Source: GCA-016699445 sp964555055
Lineage (GTDB): Bacteria > UBA10199 > JACPAL01 > GCA-016699445
Length of the DNA: 64,000 nucleotides
Assembly: GCA_964555055.1 (NCBI GenBank)
Contig: CAZKQW010000011.1
Coordinates: forward strand, 1 to 64,000
Reading direction: 5' to 3'
Shown: in pieces, positions 1 through 8,596 of the stretch
Layout of the letters: each line of letters opens with the position of its first letter
Position numbering within the stretch: the stretch's first letter is position 1
Translations under genes and position numbers: made by a program
The notes under the pieces: model-generated
What the model was told of the DNA's origin: nothing
Databases searched by the model: none
What the model saw: only the letters and a program-made list of their open reading frames with translations

Positions 1-110
1 CTAAGTAACCTACTTTACTCCGTTATTTCTCACCCCCAGTAGATGGACGGATCTTCCCCGGTCTTCTTAGAGATCCGCAAATTAGATTTACTGAGACAGC
101 GGCATTTCCC

Positions 111-1640
111 GTGCGAGACGGATTATGGGATTTGGGTGGTCTCAACGGCCCTCCTTTAGTAGGAACTAGGTGGACAACTCCCCCTCCTAAGCGGCAAATT
201 GCCGTTTTGGAACCTCCGGTTTTTCCCCATTCTCCGGAACCCGAGGCCCAACCAACCGTCGCCGCTTACACGCTACCAAGGGACATACTAGAAACAGTGC
301 ATGATATCGCGCGACAAAGGGACACTCTAGAGAGTCCCATATTAGGAGACCCTTCTTGGCACCCCGATTTTTCGGAGCAGCTCTTCCTGCAGCCATGGCG
401 CGATCTTTATCAAGCAGCGATCACCGAGGAAACCAATCAAAAAACAGCCGCCCACCCTACATATACAACCGCAGAACCACGATCTCAGAAACTTTTGCGC
501 GCTCTTGTCGCTCGAGCGAAAATAATGCTTCGCCAAGGTCATTCAGCGGCCGCGGAAGAAGCTTGGGATCTTTTAGCGATGGATGTTTATAATGCACCCT
601 CCCTGCTTCTTTTAATGAAACGCGCTTGTCCTAGAAGGTTATTCGAAAAATTCTTGGAGGCGCCTCCCCCGCCGCGGGGCATCGTTTCTCTAAGAACTTC
701 TCTTATTCAGTCCATCCGCACGCTCCTGGAGCGGGAATCCGTCGATCTCCCTAGGGAGTTGAATGGAATCTCCCAACAGATAAAGTCGCTTGAGACAGAA
801 CAAGAAGAGCTCTTGGTGAAAATAACGGAAGAATATGCCCGACCTCGCCATCCTTACGATCTCGAAGCCGGCGCTCCTCTTAATCGTCTTAATAGCCGAT
901 ACGCAGGAAATCGCGAAGGGATAAAGGCCCTGGGAGAGCGAAAAGCCCGACTGGAAGATGAAATCAACTATGGATATCGGTCTAGGTTAAAAGCGAAATT
1001 GGACGCTACAACAGAAGAAGGATGGGCACGCGACGCCTACTATCAAGCCTTTCACGGCTTTCGATCGATGGGAGAAGCCAACTTTTGGTCGGCACCGAAC
1101 CGCTTGTCGGAGGCCGGCTTTCGCGCCTCTTCGGAGGATATCGAAAGAGTCATCCGCGAAGATTCTGAAACTTTAACGTGGGTAGGGGTATCTATCGATG
1201 AAATAGTAGGATGGATAGATCGTATTCTGGAGGCTGGAAGAAAGGGAAGCATCCTTCAAAAGAGCTTAGAAGACGATAGGCTTACCGTAAGACGGTTTGT
1301 TTATAAGGGCACGCAACAGTGTCCATGGGATGACAAGGCCAATAGCACCGAAGATTTCATTGTAACTAACGCGACTGCCGGCACCGCACTTTCATTCGGA
1401 GGACTCTTACGGCATCTTATCGCCGATCACCATTTTTTCGAAGGACATACGAGTTATCGGTTAGACCCTTTAGAATTCATCCTTTTCCTGGATATCCCCA
1501 CCCAAAGAAGCCGGCGGGAAATAGAGGATTATTGGAGGGCACAACTCGAGAAGATGGCGCAGAGCGCTGATCGCACACTTAAAGAATATGGAAGACAAAA
1601 GTTACGATACTGGTTTGCAGTCCACTCTCTGGAAGCTTAA
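111..1640 (+). CDS. Hypothetical protein, 509 aa
   Basis: I do not recognise a family. The frame is open from base 9, but the only usual start codon before conserved-looking sequence is the GTG at 111, so the true N-terminus is uncertain. There is no signal peptide or membrane segment. Residues 1-60 are rich in Pro and basic residues and look disordered. Residues about 215-300 are rich in Glu, Lys and Leu and look like a coiled coil. The C-terminal part contains a His-rich stretch (HLIADHHFFEGH) that could bind metal, although it is not a standard HExxH motif. The stop lies 36 bases before rsmD on the same strand, so the two may be co-transcribed. No function is proposed. Confidence 0.6.
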   Translation: MRDGLWDLGGLNGPPLVGTRWTTPPPKRQIAVLEPPVFPHSPEPEAQPTVAAYTLPRDILETVHDIARQRDTLESPILGDPSWHPDFSEQLFLQPWRDLYQAAITEETNQKTAAHPTYTTAEPRSQKLLRALVARAKIMLRQGHSAAAEEAWDLLAMDVYNAPSLLLLMKRACPRRLFEKFLEAPPPPRGIVSLRTSLIQSIRTLLERESVDLPRELNGISQQIKSLETEQEELLVKITEEYARPRHPYDLEAGAPLNRLNSRYAGNREGIKALGERKARLEDEINYGYRSRLKAKLDATTEEGWARDAYYQAFHGFRSMGEANFWSAPNRLSEAGFRASSEDIERVIREDSETLTWVGVSIDEIVGWIDRILEAGRKGSILQKSLEDDRLTVRRFVYKGTQQCPWDDKANSTEDFIVTNATAGTALSFGGLLRHLIADHHFFEGHTSYRLDPLEFILFLDIPTQRSRREIEDYWRAQLEKMAQSADRTLKEYGRQKLRYWFAVHSLEA

Positions 1641-1676
1641 TTGCATAAAAACCATGCTTATGTCACCGGCATAGCC

Positions 1677-2210
1677 ATGCGCATTATAAGCGGTAGCTGT
1701 AAAGGGAGAAGACTCTACGGGCCTCAGTCCGATGGGATCCGACCCGCCTTGGATAAAGTCAAACAAGCCGTCTTCAATATCCTCTACGATGTCTCGGATG
1801 CGAACGTCCTCGACCTTTTCGCCGGCACCGGATCGGTGGGACTGGAAGCGATCTCGCGCGGCGCGCGGCAATGCGTCTTCGTCGACGCGGGCAAGGAAGC
1901 GTTGGACCTCGTGCGCAAGAACGCCGCCCTCTGCCGCTTCGAAAACCAATCCATCATCCTCAAGAGGGATATCCCGGACGGGATCGAAGACGTGTTCCGG
2001 AAATTCGGTCCTTTCGATTTGATCTTCGTCGACCCGCCGTATGATCAAGACCTAGTGAACCCTACGCTCTACGTTTTGGAAAAACTGCAGGTCGCGGGCC
2101 GAGTGATCATCGAACACTCTCCACGAGAAGTGATTGAGACATATTCTCATCTATCCCTTAAAGACACGCGCTCTTACGGACAAACTCGTATTAGCTTCTT
2201 AAGCTCTTAG
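1677..2210 (+). CDS. rsmD: 16S rRNA (guanine(966)-N2)-methyltransferase RsmD
   Basis: RsmD uses S-adenosylmethionine to methylate N2 of G966 in 16S rRNA during assembly of the small ribosomal subunit. The 177-residue protein has the Rossmann SAM-binding motif VLDLFAGTG (residues 44-52) and the catalytic DPPY motif (119-122) of N2-guanine methyltransferases. The ATG at 1677 was chosen because it gives the family start MRIISG-KGRRL; an upstream TTG at 1641 would add 12 residues that do not resemble the family. The gene overlaps the 3' end of the convergent ATPase gene by 4 bases. The coaD gene, which often sits beside rsmD, lies 1.3 kb downstream, separated here by that inserted ATPase. Confidence 0.93.
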   Translation: MRIISGSCKGRRLYGPQSDGIRPALDKVKQAVFNILYDVSDANVLDLFAGTGSVGLEAISRGARQCVFVDAGKEALDLVRKNAALCRFENQSIILKRDIPDGIEDVFRKFGPFDLIFVDPPYDQDLVNPTLYVLEKLQVAGRVIIEHSPREVIETYSHLSLKDTRSYGQTRISFLSS

Positions 2211-3400
2211 GCGACCCATTCGTAAGGCAAGCAAAGGGCCGATGTGGAGGAAATATAGGCTTTTTCCCCACGATGGAGCACGACGGAAATCACGGGTGAT
2301 TTCTGGCCTTTTGCGAACCAAGTCAGCCCTTTAAGGGATTTTTCACTCGCTCCTTCCGTCGCATCGACCACGATCGCAATCGTCGGTAAATTTTTCACGC
2401 GAACGACGAAAGGGATTCTCACCCCTCCCCGTGTCAGGTAGGGTTCAAAATGAAAATGGGCCTTATGCAGATAATTCAATTGGGCATAAATCTCCTGAAA
2501 AACAAACCGCTCCATATGGAAAAGCTCGTTGGAGCTTTGACCGGCCCCTAAAAAATGCGCCAGGCCACAGTCGGAAAGGAACCATCCTTTACCATGAGGT
2601 CGTATCAAAAAAAGAGCCTCAAAAGCGCGGAGCACTTGAATCACCGTCGGCGTTGAGATCTGAATTTTTCTTCCCAGATCGGAAAGCGAAACAGGCTGAC
2701 CCTGCATTTGAGCCAAGGCCGCAAGTAAAGCTTTCAATTTCGCATAAGGAATTCGCGTTTTCACCAAAAACTGCAGATCTCTCATCAAAAGGGTTTCCAA
2801 GTGGTCTTCACGCATCCTCTCCCTAATGGCTTCATCCCTTTTAAAACAAATTCCAGGCATTCCCCCTGAAGACGTATAAGACAGGACCTCATAGCGACTG
2901 AAATGCTTTTGAACCCTTATTTTTTCCAGATACTTTTCAGCTCCTTCGCGATTTGATTTGGTGATCTCCGACACAAAATCCTTGAGAGGACGCTCATGGG
3001 CTTCAGCGAGTGTCAGCGGTAAAAGTTCTTGAATGGACGTCCTGCCTGTCAAGGATTCCCTAATATGCGTCTTCGACAAAAAACGAACGGATCCTGTCAT
3101 CAAAACCTGTCCCGGCTTCTTTCTTCGATCCACCATCAACTTGACGCGATCAAAAACTTTAGGGCATTTTTGAGCCTCATCAATAATGACGGGGGGGTCC
3201 CCTTGCTCAAGCCGCCCCCATTCCCCTTGCTCAAAGCGCCTTAAAATCTCGTCGTCATCCAGTGATAGGTAGGTTTTCCCAACATCTTTTAGGAGAGTCG
3301 TCTTTCCAACTTGCCGCATACCTAAAACGGAGACGACTGGCGACCAAGACAAGTCTTTTTTAAGCATTTCAAAAAGATAACGATGACGGAAATGAGGCAT
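2207..3400 (-). CDS. AAA+ ATPase with C-terminal DUF4143-type domain
   Basis: This 397-residue protein belongs to the large family of predicted ATPases with an N-terminal P-loop domain and a C-terminal DUF4143 region. Walker A is GMRQVGKTT (residues 27-35) and Walker B is VIIDE (71-75), followed by the family signature AQKCP. A sensor-like MTGS follows. A winged-helix-like stretch lies around residues 240-275 (LSDLGRKIQISTPTVIQVLR), and the C-terminal nuclease-like part around 330-397. The cellular role of the family is not established; its members spread widely and are often gained horizontally. It is inserted between rsmD and coaD, facing the opposite way to both. A strong inverted repeat lies just upstream of its start. 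Confidence 0.85.
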   Translation of the reverse strand: MPHFRHRYLFEMLKKDLSWSPVVSVLGMRQVGKTTLLKDVGKTYLSLDDDEILRRFEQGEWGRLEQGDPPVIIDEAQKCPKVFDRVKLMVDRRKKPGQVLMTGSVRFLSKTHIRESLTGRTSIQELLPLTLAEAHERPLKDFVSEITKSNREGAEKYLEKIRVQKHFSRYEVLSYTSSGGMPGICFKRDEAIRERMREDHLETLLMRDLQFLVKTRIPYAKLKALLAALAQMQGQPVSLSDLGRKIQISTPTVIQVLRAFEALFLIRPHGKGWFLSDCGLAHFLGAGQSSNELFHMERFVFQEIYAQLNYLHKAHFHFEPYLTRGGVRIPFVVRVKNLPTIAIVVDATEGASEKSLKGLTWFAKGQKSPVISVVLHRGEKAYISSTSALCLPYEWVA

Positions 3401-3414
3401 GAAGACAGGTTATC

Positions 3415-3461
3415 ATGTTTATGTAATTTGTAAATAACATGTTTATGAATTACATAAACAT
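3415..3461. promoter_or_regulatory. Perfect 14-bp inverted repeat in divergent ATPase/coaD promoter region
   Basis: ATGTTTATGTAATT (3415-3428) is repeated as its exact reverse complement at 3448-3461. A further direct copy of ATGTTTATG lies inside at 3439-3447. The repeat is very AT-rich, sits 14 bases upstream of the minus-strand ATPase start and 70 bases upstream of coaD, and fits an operator. The binding protein is unknown. Confidence 0.6.
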
Positions 3462-3531
3462 CATCGAAGCTCAAAGGCCTCGCAAAAAAACCTTGCCCGA
3501 GAGTTGAGCCACAGCCTAAGCACCTTTCCTC

Positions 3532-4029
3532 ATGGCGCCAAAGTCCAAAAGAATCGCTATCTATCCGGGCTCCTTCGACCCGCCCACCGACGGGCACCTG
3601 AACATCATCGAGCGCGGGGCGAAGCTCTTCGACGAAGTGATCGTGGCGATCGCCGTCAATTCGTCCAAGAAGCCCCTGCTCTCGATCCAAGAACGGTTGG
3701 ATGCATTAGAGGCTTTATTGAAGAAGCACCGCAACGTGCGCCTGGATTCCTTCGAGAACCAGCTCCTCGTCCAATACGCGCGTTCGCGGAAAGCCTGCGC
3801 CATCCTTCGAGGCTTAAGGACGGTCCAGGATTACGAATATGAATTCCAAATGGCCTTGGCGAACAAGCAACTCGCGCCCGAGATCGAGACCGTCTTCATG
3901 ATGACCGATTCCGGCCTCTCTCATCTGAGTTCGAGCTTGGTAAAGGAAATCCTCTCCCTGGGCGGCTCGGGAAAGAATCTCGTCCCGCCCCTCGTCGAGG
4001 GGCTCGTCCACCGGAAGCTTAAAAAATAA
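3532..4029 (+). CDS. coaD: Phosphopantetheine adenylyltransferase
   Basis: CoaD transfers AMP from ATP to 4'-phosphopantetheine, the penultimate step of coenzyme A synthesis in the cytoplasm. The 165-residue length is normal for the family. The nucleotidyltransferase signature is present: YPGSFDPPTDGH (residues 11-22) with the TxGH catalytic motif at 19-22. The C-terminal SSSLVKE motif of the family (about 137-143) is also present. The ATG at 3532 is directly followed by the conserved N-terminus; no convincing ribosome binding site precedes it. An aminotransferase gene starts 18 bases downstream and is probably co-transcribed. CoaC and CoaB of the same pathway are encoded at 12.1-13.3 kb. Confidence 0.95.
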   Translation: MAPKSKRIAIYPGSFDPPTDGHLNIIERGAKLFDEVIVAIAVNSSKKPLLSIQERLDALEALLKKHRNVRLDSFENQLLVQYARSRKACAILRGLRTVQDYEYEFQMALANKQLAPEIETVFMMTDSGLSHLSSSLVKEILSLGGSGKNLVPPLVEGLVHRKLKK

Positions 4030-4047
4030 AATTTAAAAAGGTGACTT

Positions 4048-5244
4048 ATGTATAAATTCGCTCAGCGCGTCCAAAAGATCAAACCCAGTCCGACCCTGGC
4101 CATCGATACGAAAGCCAAGAAGATGATCGCCGACGGCATCGACGTCGTCAGCTTCGGGGCCGGCGAGCCCGACTTCGACACGCCCGATCACATCAAAGAA
4201 GGCGCGATCCAGGCGTTGAAGGCGGGTAAGACCAAGTATACGCCCGTCGGCGGGATCCCGGAACTCAAGAACGCCATCATCGCCAAACTGAAGCGCGACA
4301 ACAACCTCACCTACACGCAGGACGAGATCCTCGTATCCTCGGGCGGCAAGCACGCCCTGTACAACATCGCCCAGGCCCTCTTCGAGGCCGGAGACGAGGT
4401 CGTCATTCCAGCGCCTTTTTGGGTGAGTTATCCGGATCAAGTCCTCCTGAACGACGCCACGCCAGTGATCGTCCCTACCTATGAAAAGGACGGGTTCTGC
4501 CTGAGTCCCGAAGTCTTGGAAAAAGCGATCACGCCGAAGACCAAGGCCCTCGTGCTCAACTCCCCCTCCAACCCCACGGGAGGCGCGTACCCGCGCGCGG
4601 CGCTGGAGGCGATCGCGAAGATCCTGGTAAAACATCAGATCCTTTGCGTCTCCGATGAGATTTACGAGAAAATCGTCTACGACGGATTCCAATTCACGAG
4701 CATCGCGTCCTTGAACGACGATATGAAGAAACTCACGATCACGGTGAACGGGGCCTCAAAGGTCTATTCGATGACGGGTTGGCGCATGGGCTACGCGGCA
4801 GGGCCGAAGGAGATCATCCAGGCCATGACGAAGATCCAGGGTCAAGTGACGACGAACATCAACTCCGCCACCCAATGGGCGTGCGTGGAAGCGCTCAACG
4901 GACCCCAAGATTTCCTGAACACCTGGGTGGGCGAGTTCAAGAAGCGACGCGACTTCATCGTCGACGCCTTCCATAAGATCCCCGGAGTCACCTGCTTCAA
5001 GCCCCAAGGAGCGTTCTACGTCTTCCCGAACGTTTCTTCCTACTTCGGCAAGAAGTTCGAAGGAACGGAAATCAGGAACTCGGACGACCTTTCCAATTAC
5101 CTTTTAGATAAGGCCCTGGTGGCGGTCGTGGCCGGCAGCGGCTTCGGCGCCGAAGGCTACATCCGCCTCTCTTACGCGACGTCGATGGAGAAGATCCAAA
5201 AAGGGATGGAGAGGATCGAGAAGGCGCTGAAAGCCCTCCAATAG
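4048..5244 (+). CDS. Aspartate aminotransferase family enzyme (PLP, class I)
   Basis: This is a 398-residue fold-type I pyridoxal-phosphate aminotransferase of the Igamma aspartate aminotransferase type. Conserved residues are visible: NSPSNPTGG (171-179, with the cofactor-binding Asn at 175), SDEIY (202-206, Asp binding the pyridine nitrogen) and the Schiff-base lysine K238 in NGASKVYSMTGWRMGY. The usual reaction is aspartate plus 2-oxoglutarate to oxaloacetate plus glutamate; some members also act on prephenate or aromatic substrates, which cannot be told apart here. An AAGGTGA ribosome binding site precedes the ATG. It follows coaD by 18 bases. Confidence 0.9.
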   Translation: MYKFAQRVQKIKPSPTLAIDTKAKKMIADGIDVVSFGAGEPDFDTPDHIKEGAIQALKAGKTKYTPVGGIPELKNAIIAKLKRDNNLTYTQDEILVSSGGKHALYNIAQALFEAGDEVVIPAPFWVSYPDQVLLNDATPVIVPTYEKDGFCLSPEVLEKAITPKTKALVLNSPSNPTGGAYPRAALEAIAKILVKHQILCVSDEIYEKIVYDGFQFTSIASLNDDMKKLTITVNGASKVYSMTGWRMGYAAGPKEIIQAMTKIQGQVTTNINSATQWACVEALNGPQDFLNTWVGEFKKRRDFIVDAFHKIPGVTCFKPQGAFYVFPNVSSYFGKKFEGTEIRNSDDLSNYLLDKALVAVVAGSGFGAEGYIRLSYATSMEKIQKGMERIEKALKALQ

Positions 5245-5248
5245 ATCC

Positions 5249-5512
5249 TTAAGTTTTTTTCCTGCCTGCGGTGGTGGCGTGAGATCTCAATGCGGCCATG
5301 GATTGGGGAGTTACCTGGCCAGCCTCAGTGCGAGTCCCATTAAGAGTGTGCTTCCACGTGCCATCCACGAGCTGATAAACGGATGCGCCCTTCTCCACGA
5401 TGATCACCCCACTGTCTTGAGTCCGCAGAGTGCCGCCCGCGATATCTTGACCGATAATCGACTTTAACAAAGTCGCCAAAGGGGATCCTGCCGTAACCGT
5501 AAAAAATGCCAT
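5249..5512 (-). CDS. Small hypothetical protein, 87 aa
   Basis: I do not recognise this protein. The start at 5512 was chosen because AAGGAG lies at the right distance upstream (5518-5523); a longer frame to 5623 would add an unlikely basic leader. The protein starts MAFFTVTAGSP and contains short beta-like segments (GTLRTQDSGVIIVEKGASVYQLV) and a basic C-terminus. There is no signal peptide or membrane segment. It converges with the aminotransferase gene, with 4 bases between the stops. The sequence AAGTTGCG lies about 40 bases upstream; a similar word occurs upstream of the S8 protease genes, but this match alone is weak. Confidence 0.6.
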   Translation of the reverse strand: MAFFTVTAGSPLATLLKSIIGQDIAGGTLRTQDSGVIIVEKGASVYQLVDGTWKHTLNGTRTEAGQVTPQSMAALRSHATTAGRKKT

Positions 5513-5603
5513 AGCCTTCTCCTTATGTGAGGATTTTCGAATTCTTAACGAAAAAGTTGCGGCTATTTTCCCCCAACGGATCCAAAATATTTCCGACGAC
5601 TCA

Positions 5604-6932
5604 TCAAGAAGGCGGATTGTCACTTAAGTCTACGCTTAAGGCAGCGGCGGCCAAAAATTCCCGGAATGCGGGCAACTTTTTGTCGTTGAAGTCAGGGGGT
5701 AAAAGGGGCCTTAAATATTTGGGATCTCCTAAATGCTGCAGGAGAAAGTGATCCCTCCGGAATAACTGACCCACCCTCCCGCTAAAATCTTGGTCCCCTA
5801 AACATCTGGGCATTTCCCTGGAATAAATCACGTGAGCGAGTTCCGAGCCCAATCGTCGGTTGCGGGCGCCGCTGCGGGCCCGGCTTAGCCATTGGCGACT
5901 CAAAGCCACTACATTTGCCCAATAGCCTAGCTTTCTCCTCAAAGCGTCGATATTTTCATAATGTCCTTGCTCATGGGCCGCGAATTCATCGCTGTTCATG
6001 TCTCCCCCATGGACTTTTGTCGGACTGCCGATCAAACCCATAGGGCAAAGCCCATTCGCGAACATGAGGTTGAGGGCGAATATTCCCATCTCGCCCGCTT
6101 CCGTCGGAACGGCCATATGCTCCCGAAAGGAATCGATGTACCCCTCCATCATCCGCTGCTCTCGCTCCATAAAATCCTCATGGGTCATCCATGTTTGCCC
6201 GGGCGAGTACCTCCCTATGCCGCTGTTCCTGAGAGGCGCGGGCGTTAGAAGGAGGGCCAAACGATGGTACCAACTCATCAACCATTCATAAGTCACCGTC
6301 CCGGAACCAAGGCGCTCCTCAACCTCCTGTGCATAGGAAAAATCCGTTAGGGAAGGTCGTTCCCCCTCCCGCACCTGCCTTTCCAAATTTTCATGGACGA
6401 ACTCCTCGAGGCCGCGCACCTGCGGGATCAATTCCGGAATGTGGTCTCGCGTGGGATGGTATTTCGTTTGAATCCCGGAAAAAAGATGGACGGCTTTTTG
6501 GACGGCGCCCAAACCTCGGGTGTAGTGGGGCGGATACCCTAAAACGTCTAAAATGGCCTCCGATTCGTACGCGGGATCGAGGGCGCGGTCCCATTGGAGA
6601 ACGGCCTCGAGATCCGATCCGGGGCAGACCATGTAGGCGCGGCCTTGCAAAAGGGCAAAGTGAGGGCTCCCTTGCCTTTCCGCACTCGCGTGCAAGGCTT
6701 GGAGTTGCTTTTCCCTTTCGACGGCGGAAGCGGCCCTCTCGAATGGCCGCCAAAGGCGCAGGTTTCCAATGCCCACGGAGGCGTATTTTTGGGTCGCATG
6801 GTCGCTGAGGGGCCATTGAAAAGCCGCTGTTTTGGGAACGATTTTCCCGGGGTCCGTGTCGCCGTGGGCGCCTCCCGTCAAACCGGGCATCAGCGCGCCA
6901 TCCATGAGTTTTTCGAGAAATCCGATCCGCAT
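5604..6932 (-). CDS. Hypothetical protein with HExxH motif, 442 aa
   Basis: No family is recognised. The protein has an HEQGH sequence at residues 320-324, in the context SDEFAAHEQGHYENID, which matches the HExxH signature of zinc metallopeptidases. A Glu/His pair about 35-40 residues later (GSELAHVIY) could supply a third ligand, but this is only a possibility. There is no signal peptide. The start at 6932 has no clear ribosome binding site; Met10 or Met15 are alternatives. It follows the COG2509 gene by 20 bases on the same strand, so both may share a transcript. It may be a lineage-specific metalloprotein, or the motif may be chance. Confidence 0.55.
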   Translation of the reverse strand: MRIGFLEKLMDGALMPGLTGGAHGDTDPGKIVPKTAAFQWPLSDHATQKYASVGIGNLRLWRPFERAASAVEREKQLQALHASAERQGSPHFALLQGRAYMVCPGSDLEAVLQWDRALDPAYESEAILDVLGYPPHYTRGLGAVQKAVHLFSGIQTKYHPTRDHIPELIPQVRGLEEFVHENLERQVREGERPSLTDFSYAQEVEERLGSGTVTYEWLMSWYHRLALLLTPAPLRNSGIGRYSPGQTWMTHEDFMEREQRMMEGYIDSFREHMAVPTEAGEMGIFALNLMFANGLCPMGLIGSPTKVHGGDMNSDEFAAHEQGHYENIDALRRKLGYWANVVALSRQWLSRARSGARNRRLGSELAHVIYSREMPRCLGDQDFSGRVGQLFRRDHFLLQHLGDPKYLRPLLPPDFNDKKLPAFREFLAAAALSVDLSDNPPS

Positions 6933-6952
6933 GCGGACGGAAATCGGAGGGG

Positions 6953-8515
6953 CTACGATAAAGTTGCGATAATTTTTTCGGCGACGCGCACCCCGTCCAT
7001 GGCGGCGGAGACGATACCGCCCGCATACCCGGCGCCCTCCCCCGTCGGGTAGAATCTTTTAACGGTCATATGCTCGAGCGTTTTCGGGTCGCGCGGAATG
7101 CGTATCGGAGAGCTCGTCCGCGTCTCGACGCCGATGAGGACCGCCTCTTCGCTCAAATACCCGCGCATGGTTTTGCCGAAGCGCTTGAGGCCTTCCTGGA
7201 GTCGCCTTGCGACCGACGAGGGCAAGGTTTCATGCAAAGGGGCCGGGGTCAAACCGGGATGGTAACTGGAGCCCGGCAGGGTCGTGGACGCTTTATCCTT
7301 CAAGAAATCGAGCAAACGCTGGGCCGGGGCCTTTTGTTTCCCTTTCCCCTCCTCGAAGGCCATGACTTCCATTTCCTTTTGGAACAGCATCCCCGCCAAG
7401 GCGCCGAATTTCGCGACGTTCAAGTCCCCGAGCTCCACCGAAACCACCATGCCGGAGTTCGCGAAGGGCGAATCGCGGCGCGAGAGGCTCATGCCGTTCA
7501 CGACGACTTCGTCCGGCGCCGTCGCCGACGGCACGATGAAGCCGCCGGGGCACATGCAGAAGGAGAAGACACCCCGGTCTTCGACATTCGTCACCAGACT
7601 ATAACTCGCCGCTGGCAAATGGGGATCCCGCGTCTCCGTCTTTTGGCGGTATTGGAGGCGATCGATCAAAGGCTGCGGGTGTTCGATGCGTACGCCCACG
7701 GCGAAGGGCTTGGCTTCGATCAAAATATTTTTCCGCTGGAGGAGCTCGAAGATATCGCGCGCCGAATGCCCCGTCGCCAGGACGACGGCGTCGCCCCGGA
7801 ATTCCTTCCCATTCGCCGTCACGACGCCTTCTATTTTTCCGGATTCGAGAATGAGATCGACCACGCGGTGCTCGAAAAACACCTCGCCTCCCGCCTTCAA
7901 GATGCTTTCGCGGATCGCGGTCACGACTTCGGGGAGTTTGTTGGAGCCGATATGGGGATGGGCGTCGATTAAAATATCCTCAGGCGCTCCATGGGCCACG
8001 AGGGTCCTCAAGATGGACGGGATGTCGCCCCGCTTGCTCGAACGGGTGTAAAGCTTTCCGTCGGAATACGTGCCCGCCCCTCCCTCGCCGAAACAATAAT
8101 TGCTGTCGGGGTTCACGGTCCCTTCTTGGATCGCCTTCAAATCGCGCCGCCGGGCGCGGACGTCCTTGCCGCGCTCCAAGATCACGGGGCGTATGCCGCT
8201 TTCGATGAGGCGCAAGGCCGCGAACAACCCCGCCGGCCCGGCGCCGACGATGATCACCTTTTTGTCTTGGGAAACAGTCTTATAGGAAATCGTTGGAAGG
8301 CCTTTCCAAGAGGCCGGCGGCTCTTCATCAAGCGCCACTTCGATTTTCATCCGGATCACGACGGGGTTTTGGCGCGCGTCGATCGAACGCCGGACGAGAC
8401 GAAATCCCTTAAGTCGAAAGGCATCGGCCTGAAGATGTTCCTTAATAGCAGCTTCTTGAGCGACGCTATCCTGGGCTTGTGCGGGTAAAAGAGCGATTTC
8501 AAAGGAGCGGACCAC
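6953..8515 (-). CDS. FAD-dependent dehydrogenase of the COG2509 family
   Basis: This 520-residue flavoprotein matches the uncharacterised COG2509 oxidoreductases. After an N-terminal alpha/beta region of about 85 residues comes the FAD-binding Rossmann motif VIIVGAGPAGLFAA (residues 87-100), then the family signature NSNYCFGEGGAGTYSDGKLYTR-like segment around 140-160, a second dinucleotide-type motif (VVLATGHSARDIF) and the C-terminal GEGAGYAGGIVSAAMDG motif. The GTG start at 8515 follows a good GGGGAGG ribosome binding site. The physiological substrate of the family is not established. It is transcribed divergently from the lacD-type aldolase gene 81 bases away. Confidence 0.9.
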   Translation of the reverse strand: MVRSFEIALLPAQAQDSVAQEAAIKEHLQADAFRLKGFRLVRRSIDARQNPVVIRMKIEVALDEEPPASWKGLPTISYKTVSQDKKVIIVGAGPAGLFAALRLIESGIRPVILERGKDVRARRRDLKAIQEGTVNPDSNYCFGEGGAGTYSDGKLYTRSSKRGDIPSILRTLVAHGAPEDILIDAHPHIGSNKLPEVVTAIRESILKAGGEVFFEHRVVDLILESGKIEGVVTANGKEFRGDAVVLATGHSARDIFELLQRKNILIEAKPFAVGVRIEHPQPLIDRLQYRQKTETRDPHLPAASYSLVTNVEDRGVFSFCMCPGGFIVPSATAPDEVVVNGMSLSRRDSPFANSGMVVSVELGDLNVAKFGALAGMLFQKEMEVMAFEEGKGKQKAPAQRLLDFLKDKASTTLPGSSYHPGLTPAPLHETLPSSVARRLQEGLKRFGKTMRGYLSEEAVLIGVETRTSSPIRIPRDPKTLEHMTVKRFYPTGEGAGYAGGIVSAAMDGVRVAEKIIATLS

Positions 8516-8596
8516 GCGCCTCCCCTAGAAAACAACTTGCCGTCTCAGCAAGGATTATCCTAGCTAAGCCCGCTCAAACCCAGGGGAGAATACATT

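Noticed and set aside
1641..1676. TTG start at 1641 for rsmD
   Set aside because: The ATG at 1677 gives the conserved family N-terminus; the extra 12 residues do not match RsmD proteins.
7070..7972. 300-codon plus-strand frame opposite the COG2509 gene
   Set aside because: It is a shadow of the well-conserved flavoprotein gene.
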